Positions 14,653 to 19,320 of a stretch of 19,320 nucleotides of DNA are shown here, in pieces (positions within the stretch are counted from its first letter, which is position 1; each line of letters begins with the position of its first letter). Origin of the DNA: JBCBKZ01 sp039026975. Its GTDB lineage: Bacteria > Bacteroidota > Bacteroidia > J057. Under the pieces are notes generated by a model. It worked only from the letters and a program-made list of their open reading frames with translations, was not told the DNA's origin and did no database searches. A program made the translations under genes and the position numbers. Location: positions 1 to 19,320 of the forward strand of contig JBCCLI010000082.1 in assembly GCA_039026975.1 (NCBI GenBank), in the 5' to 3' direction.

Positions 14653-16878
14653 ATGCAACACGTCACACAAGAGGTAGCCTCCCAATTAGGCCTCCTTCCA
14701 GAAGAGTTTGAGAAGATTAAAGATATTCTTGGGAGAACACCCAACTTCACAGAACTCAGTGTCTACTCAGTCATGTGGAGTGAACACTGTTCTTACAAAA
14801 ATTCTATTCTCCAGCTAAAAACGCTTCCTAATAAGGGAGAAAATGTGTTAGCAGGTGCAGGGGAAGAAGGTGCTGGCCTCATGGCCTTAGGAGATACCTT
14901 AGCTGTAGCTTTTAAAATAGAATCTCATAATCACCCTTCTGCCATAGAGCCTTATCAGGGGGCCGCCACCGGAGTAGGAGGTATTCATAGGGACATCTTT
15001 AGTTTAGGCGCCCGCCCTGTAGCCTCCCTAAATTCTCTCAGGTTTGGGGACTTAACCCATGCGCGTACGCAGCACCTCCTAAAAGGGGTAGTCAAGGGCA
15101 TAGGTGATTATGGAAATGCCTTTGGCGTTCCCACTGTGGCTGGGGAGATAGACTTTGATCCCTGCTACCATGTAAATCCGCTGGTAAATGCCATGTCAGT
15201 AGGCATAGTAGAAAGAGGAAAAACGGCTTCTGCCATTGCCCTGGGAAAGGGAAATCCCGTTTTTATTGTGGGTTCTGCTACAGGGAAGGATGGCATACAC
15301 GGTGCTACCTTTGCCTCTGAAGATATTAATGAAGAATCAGAAGAGAAATTACCTTCCGTACAGGTAGGAGATCCTTTTGCGGAGAAGCTGTTACTGGAAG
15401 CTACCCTGGAGGTCATTGCCAGTGGGGTAACGGTAGGGGTGCAAGACATGGGGGCGGCAGGTATTACCTGTGCTACCTGTGAAATGGCTGCCAAAGGAGA
15501 AGTAGGGATGGATGTGTGGCTGGACAAAGTTCCTATGCGGCAAAAAGATATGAAGCCTTTTGAGATTCTTCTCTCTGAATCCCAGGAGAGAATGCTTATT
15601 GTGGTAGAGAAGGGGAAAGAAGAGACCATCAAAGGCATTTTCGAAAAATGGGATCTCTACTGTGAACACATAGCTGTAGTTACAGATAGCGGATACCTGC
15701 GCTACTACATGGGTGGAGCGCAAGTAGCAGCAGTTCCTTCAGCCAGCTTGGTCCTGGGGGGGGGTGCACCTGTATATATTAGAGAACAAAAGGAACCAGC
15801 CTACAGGGAAGAAATTAAGGCCTTCCACCTTGAGGATGTGCCAGCCCCTACTTCTTATAAGGAGGTGATAGAACAGCTGCTGACCATTCCGTCTATTGCT
15901 TCCAAGCGCTGGATCACCACCCAGTATGATTCCATGGTAGGTACAGCCAACCTCTCGACCAATCGGCCTACTGACGCAGCTGTCATCAGAATCCATGGTA
16001 CTAACCAGGGGCTGGCTGTTACTACTGACTGTAATTCCCGCTATGTACACGCAGATCCTTTCCGCGGGACGGCCTTAGCAGTAGCAGAAGCAGCCAGAAA
16101 TCTGGTATGCTCCGGCGCTAAGCCATTGGGAGTTACTAATTGCCTAAACTTTGGGAACCCCTATAATCCAGAAGTTTACTGGCAGTTCTCGCAAGCCATC
16201 CAGGGAATGGGAGAGGCTTGCCGCAAGTTCCGGACTCCTGTTACGGGTGGAAACGTCAGCTTCTATAACCAGTCAGATGAAGGTCCCGTTTTCCCCACAC
16301 CTACCATAGGCATGGTAGGCGTAATAGAGAATATAGAAGAAGCATATATCAGCATGGCCTTTCAGGAAGCAGGAGATACTATCTATTTATTAGGTTCTTA
16401 TGAAGAAGAGCTGGGATCATCTGCCTATCTATACCACTACCACCAAATAAAAAATAGTCCCGCTCCTGATATAAGCCTGTCTGAAGAGAGTGCCCTTCAG
16501 CGGATAGTATTAGCGCTCATCCAGAAAAGGCTTATTCAGTCCGCCCACGATGTCTCAGACGGCGGACTGGCCATCACCCTGCTAGAATCTGGCTTTGAAG
16601 GGGAGCTGGGCCTAACCATCAGCTGCCCCACTTCCCTCCGAAAAGACGCTTTCCTATTTGGAGAAGGTGGTGGAAGGGTAGTAGTATCTGTCCATGCTTC
16701 TCAGCTTGCAACCTTTGAACAGCTCCTCCTGGAAACACACTTCCCTCACCTGAGGCTGGGAAGCGTTTCAGATAAGTATGTTCACATAGATGATGAGCAA
16801 ATAGGCGAGATCTCTGTGCTCAAACAGCACTATCAAGAGGCTATAGGGAATATCATGAGGCCAGCCCTACAAGACTAA
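14653..16878 (+). CDS. purL: Phosphoribosylformylglycinamidine synthase subunit PurL (small type)
   Basis: PurL converts FGAR to FGAM in de novo purine synthesis, using ATP and ammonia supplied by PurQ, with PurS as a bridge. From ATG 14653 it is 741 residues, the length of the small (Bacillus/Thermotoga-type) subunit; it lacks the fused glutaminase of the 1300-residue enterobacterial form. SVMWSEHCSYKNS at 39-51 contains the catalytic His45, and KIESHNHPS at 88-96 with the following AATGVGGIHRD forms the nucleotide site. Two AIRS N-terminal and two AIRS C-terminal domains follow. The frame opens at a TTG at 14623, but ATG 14653 was chosen because it leaves an N-terminus of normal length and TTG starts are rare. 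purQ and purS are not in the window, so they must lie elsewhere. A run of nine G lies at 15756-15764. The AEC gene follows after 10 nt. Confidence 0.95.
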   Translation: MQHVTQEVASQLGLLPEEFEKIKDILGRTPNFTELSVYSVMWSEHCSYKNSILQLKTLPNKGENVLAGAGEEGAGLMALGDTLAVAFKIESHNHPSAIEPYQGAATGVGGIHRDIFSLGARPVASLNSLRFGDLTHARTQHLLKGVVKGIGDYGNAFGVPTVAGEIDFDPCYHVNPLVNAMSVGIVERGKTASAIALGKGNPVFIVGSATGKDGIHGATFASEDINEESEEKLPSVQVGDPFAEKLLLEATLEVIASGVTVGVQDMGAAGITCATCEMAAKGEVGMDVWLDKVPMRQKDMKPFEILLSESQERMLIVVEKGKEETIKGIFEKWDLYCEHIAVVTDSGYLRYYMGGAQVAAVPSASLVLGGGAPVYIREQKEPAYREEIKAFHLEDVPAPTSYKEVIEQLLTIPSIASKRWITTQYDSMVGTANLSTNRPTDAAVIRIHGTNQGLAVTTDCNSRYVHADPFRGTALAVAEAARNLVCSGAKPLGVTNCLNFGNPYNPEVYWQFSQAIQGMGEACRKFRTPVTGGNVSFYNQSDEGPVFPTPTIGMVGVIENIEEAYISMAFQEAGDTIYLLGSYEEELGSSAYLYHYHQIKNSPAPDISLSEESALQRIVLALIQKRLIQSAHDVSDGGLAITLLESGFEGELGLTISCPTSLRKDAFLFGEGGGRVVVSVHASQLATFEQLLLETHFPHLRLGSVSDKYVHIDDEQIGEISVLKQHYQEAIGNIMRPALQD

Positions 16879-16888
16879 TGTATCCCTC

Positions 16889-17803
16889 ATGCTCTCAACC
16901 TTAGGTGCACTCATCCCCACTTTCGGGCTGGTAGTAACGGGATTTATCCTAAAAAGAAGTGGGTTTCCTGGAGACAGCTTTTGGCCCTTAGCTGACAAGC
17001 TTACCTACTATCTACTGCTCCCAGCTTTGCTGGTAGTGAAACTAGCTACAGCAGACCTGGCAGGAAACATCCTCCTACCTATGGCGAGTATTCTCCTAGG
17101 CGCTACTACAGGTATTGCTGTTTTTCTTCTACTCATCAGATTTATTCTCCCCATAAGTATCCCTGCCTTTACTTCCGTATTTCAGGGTAGCTTTAGACCT
17201 AATACCTACATAGGATTAGCGGTAGCCAGCGCTTTATTGGGAGATAAGGGTCTCTCCCTTGCCGCCGTGGCTATGGGCATTCTCACTCCCTACGTAAACC
17301 TCCTTAGTGTGGGAGTGATGAGCTACTTTCTAGCCAGTTCTCCCACAGAACAGCTAAAGAAAATAGGGGTTCAGATTATAAAGAACCCCCTTATCATAGC
17401 TTGTATAGTAGGGTTAGGATGGAACACCTCAGGGACAGGATTTCCATTTTTACTAGAAGAATGGATGACTATACTGAGTAGAGCTGCCCTACCTATGGGA
17501 CTTTTATCTGTAGGAGCGGGTCTCTCCCTAAGATCCATCTCCGGCCAGCCGCTGGCTATTTTCATTTCAAGTGGCTTAAAACTCTTCGCGTTGCCCTTCC
17601 TGGCCCTTTACATAGGAAACGGATGGGCTGTAGACCCATCCGTTTTACAAATTTGTGTCATTTTTACGGCTATTCCCTGCTCAGTTTCTTCTTACATCCT
17701 GGCTACCCAGCTGGGTGGTGACCACGTACTCATGGCAGGTATTCTTACTATTCAGACCCTCTTAGCCATTTTCAGTATGCCTGTAGTCCTGGCTTTCCTC
17801 TAG
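16889..17803 (+). CDS. AEC (auxin efflux carrier) family permease
   Basis: This 304-residue, highly hydrophobic protein has about ten predicted membrane helices. Its N-terminus (IPTFGLVVTGFILKRSGF, then KLTYYLLLPALLV) is typical of the AEC/Mem_trans family (PF03547). Bacterial members carry malate, malonate or other organic acids; no substrate can be assigned here. The ATG at 16889 begins 10 nt after the purL stop, so the two are probably cotranscribed, though no functional link to purine synthesis is evident. An ATG overlapping the purL stop at 16878 is in another frame and was not used. The stop codon TAG (17801-17803) overlaps the stop of the convergent OmpA gene within one CTAG palindrome. 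Confidence 0.88.
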   Translation: MLSTLGALIPTFGLVVTGFILKRSGFPGDSFWPLADKLTYYLLLPALLVVKLATADLAGNILLPMASILLGATTGIAVFLLLIRFILPISIPAFTSVFQGSFRPNTYIGLAVASALLGDKGLSLAAVAMGILTPYVNLLSVGVMSYFLASSPTEQLKKIGVQIIKNPLIIACIVGLGWNTSGTGFPFLLEEWMTILSRAALPMGLLSVGAGLSLRSISGQPLAIFISSGLKLFALPFLALYIGNGWAVDPSVLQICVIFTAIPCSVSSYILATQLGGDHVLMAGILTIQTLLAIFSMPVVLAFL

Positions 17804-19320
17804 CGAGAAATGACAAGCTCTATTCTTCTGTTCTGCATCCTGCCTGCGGCCGTGCCATTATCCCCTATATTTTCATCATCTGCCCTTCCTTCAAAACTCA
17901 ACCTAGCTGCAGCAATGCCCTTTTCTATCAATCTCTTGTAAATGCAGCGAGCTCTGATACTAGAAAGAGTTATGCCAGTCCCATCCTGGTACTTCCCATT
18001 GTAGGTTTCACTTTCTGTCCCATCTATATGGCCTATGATGTTTATGCGTGCAGTAGGATACGCTCTTAAGATCTTAGCCAGGGCCTCTACAGAAGGATAG
18101 CCGGCAGGATCTAGATGTGCTTCATTCAGTCCAAACCGAGTATTGTCCATGGTAAACTTCATGGAGCCGCCTTCTCCTCCTGTGGGATCACTGAGGAAGT
18201 CTGCTATCTTTCCTCCCATACTTCTGGCAGTAAAGCCTAATGCGGCAGCGGTAGGGCCTAGGGGTTCCAAATCAATAGTGGCTTCACGGAAAGTCGTGCT
18301 GTCCTCTTCTGCTCCCTCACCTACTGTATCTGTTTCTTCTGTAGTAGCCGCTCCCGCAGCTGACCCATCTTCTGCTCCTTCAGTTTCTGTTAAGGTATCA
18401 GCAGGAACTACTACGCCTGTTGGATTTTCATTTGGCGTAAGACCAGAGGTGCCATCAGTAGTGCCCGTTCCAGCTCCCCCTCCGCAGGCTCTCATCAGCA
18501 GCCATAACAGCAGCAGCAATAAGAGTAACAATAATAACCACCTTAGCCAAGCCGGGAAGCCTCCCTTGGTCTCTTCTTTCTCTTCTTGGGCAGCTCGTGT
18601 ATTAACGGTTTCTGTAGCCCCCGCAGCGGCTCCCCCACCAGCAGCACTATCTCCCTCAACATCTGACACTATTCCTACAGCCTCTCCGCCTTCTCCCTCA
18701 GAAGTGGCTACCCCTTCAGGCTCCGCTTCTGCTGTACTTAAGCCAGAGGCAAGTGCCCATGCAGGAAGTCCTAGTAAAAAGGCAGCAGAATGGTCCTTAG
18801 CTTTCTCTTCGCTTTCATAGAAGCCACTTCTCCCCATTTCTTCCCCATTAGGCCCGTAGAAGATATAATAATACTTCCCATCTTGTTCCCTTAGCTTATA
18901 GTTCCCTTGCTCATCTCCAAAAGCGGCAAAACGTGCCATGGAGGCATCTCTAGCTTCTGTAGAATCAAACCCAGGGCTGTAAAAAGCAGGATTTCTATCA
19001 TCTCCATAGACAAGGTAGTAATACCTCCCATCTGCTTCTGACTGATACGCATAGAAACCTGGGGTGCCTGAGCTTCCCCACCTACTCATATCATAATCAT
19101 CTGAATCCACGAAGCCATAAATGGCTGCATCTCCGGCAGTAGCCGTTCCTCCGGCTCCTCCCAAATCTACCCCATAGGAAGCAGCATAGGCTGGCAAGGC
19201 CGTCATATACCATCCCTGAAATTTTTCTGCATCCCCTTTACTACGGAAAGTCCGGCTTCTCGCTATTTCTTGCCTATTCCCCGCCTTAAGAATCCAGAAG
19301 TAGTTCCCTCCTTCTTCTAC
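17800..19320 (-). CDS. OmpA-domain protein with DUF1508-like repeats (partial, N-terminus beyond right edge)
   Basis: The frame runs open from the right edge to a TAG at 17800-17802, giving 506 residues. An internal ATG at 19204-19206 is not the start, because the codons before it encode NYFWILKAGNRQEIARS, part of a DUF1508 (YegP-like) repeat. Two more such repeats lie at about 19060-18930 and 18905-18770 (GKYYYIFYGPNGEE). Then comes a low-complexity Gly/Ala/Glu stretch, a very Leu-rich membrane helix near 18490-18550, an acidic Thr-rich linker, and an OmpA-like peptidoglycan-binding domain at about 18160-17803. That domain has GHIDG (the usual GHTD site, Asp kept), LSSIRA and NRRIEL (Arg kept). 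The order suggests repeats on one side of a membrane and peptidoglycan binding on the other. The function is unknown; an envelope structural role is inferred. Confidence 0.85.
   Translation of the reverse strand, partial: VEEGGNYFWILKAGNRQEIARSRTFRSKGDAEKFQGWYMTALPAYAASYGVDLGGAGGTATAGDAAIYGFVDSDDYDMSRWGSSGTPGFYAYQSEADGRYYYLVYGDDRNPAFYSPGFDSTEARDASMARFAAFGDEQGNYKLREQDGKYYYIFYGPNGEEMGRSGFYESEEKAKDHSAAFLLGLPAWALASGLSTAEAEPEGVATSEGEGGEAVGIVSDVEGDSAAGGGAAAGATETVNTRAAQEEKEETKGGFPAWLRWLLLLLLLLLLLWLLMRACGGGAGTGTTDGTSGLTPNENPTGVVVPADTLTETEGAEDGSAAGAATTEETDTVGEGAEEDSTTFREATIDLEPLGPTAAALGFTARSMGGKIADFLSDPTGGEGGSMKFTMDNTRFGLNEAHLDPAGYPSVEALAKILRAYPTARINIIGHIDGTESETYNGKYQDGTGITLSSIRARCIYKRLIEKGIAAARLSFEGRADDENIGDNGTAAGRMQNRRIELVISR

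Noticed and set aside
15165..15638. 157-codon open frame on the minus strand inside purL
   Set aside because: It lies wholly antisense to strongly conserved purL sequence, and its translation shows no recognisable domain or signal.
18143..18820. 225-codon plus-strand frame rich in Ser, Pro and Ala
   Set aside because: It is the antisense of the low-complexity Gly/Ala/Glu/Thr region of the OmpA-domain gene; the composition explains the lack of stops.
19204..19206. ATG at 19206 as the start of the OmpA-domain protein
   Set aside because: The in-frame codons upstream to the window edge encode a domain-like sequence that matches later repeats, so this Met is internal.

Overview
The window reads as a chromosomal segment of a Bacteroidota bacterium, probably in or near the Cytophagales. 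The evidence is an export-family protein carrying a carboxypeptidase-regulatory plus SusC/TonB-plug module, a lipoprotein-type LptC followed by a small two-helix protein, a CNNM/CorC protein and a PpiD-like foldase in one operon, a membrane-anchored LytTR protein, and start codons with almost no Shine-Dalgarno sequence. Candidate promoters fit the Bacteroidota pattern (TTTG about 20 nt before TAnnTTTG). Nothing points to a mobile element, prophage, CRISPR array, tRNA or rRNA.

Layout from left to right: (1) 1-797, minus: the N-terminal 265 codons of an exported class C beta-lactamase/PBP-type serine hydrolase, cut by the left edge. (2) 951-1817, plus: a membrane-anchored LytTR transcription factor. 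(3) 1840-7680, minus: a 1946-residue alpha-2-macroglobulin with a CxEQ thioester motif and an inserted carboxypeptidase-regulatory/TonB-plug module; it starts at GTG. (4) 7840-12215, minus: an envelope operon read in the order lptC, small membrane protein, CNNM/CorC protein, PpiD-like prolyl isomerase, closed by a strong hairpin terminator at 7784-7812. (5) 12386-14470, plus: polyphosphate kinase ppk1, divergent from lptC, with an unusual direct repeat in its leader. (6) 14653-17803, plus: purL followed 10 nt later by an AEC-family permease. (7) 17800-19320, minus: an OmpA-domain protein with at least three DUF1508-like repeats. Its reading frame stays open to the right edge, so the true start lies outside the window.

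The genes form a mostly housekeeping and cell-envelope neighbourhood: LPS export (LptC), periplasmic folding (PpiD-like), protease defence (alpha-2-macroglobulin), peptidoglycan-linked envelope structure (OmpA domain), phosphate storage (Ppk1) and purine synthesis (PurL). No gap between genes exceeds about 185 bases, so there is no long non-coding stretch. The least ordinary items are the macroglobulin/plug fusion, the TAA-TTG junction that places the small membrane gene and the CNNM gene in one reading frame, the repeat in the ppk1 leader, and the DUF1508-OmpA fusion. I do not see convincing evidence of a wholly new multi-gene system.
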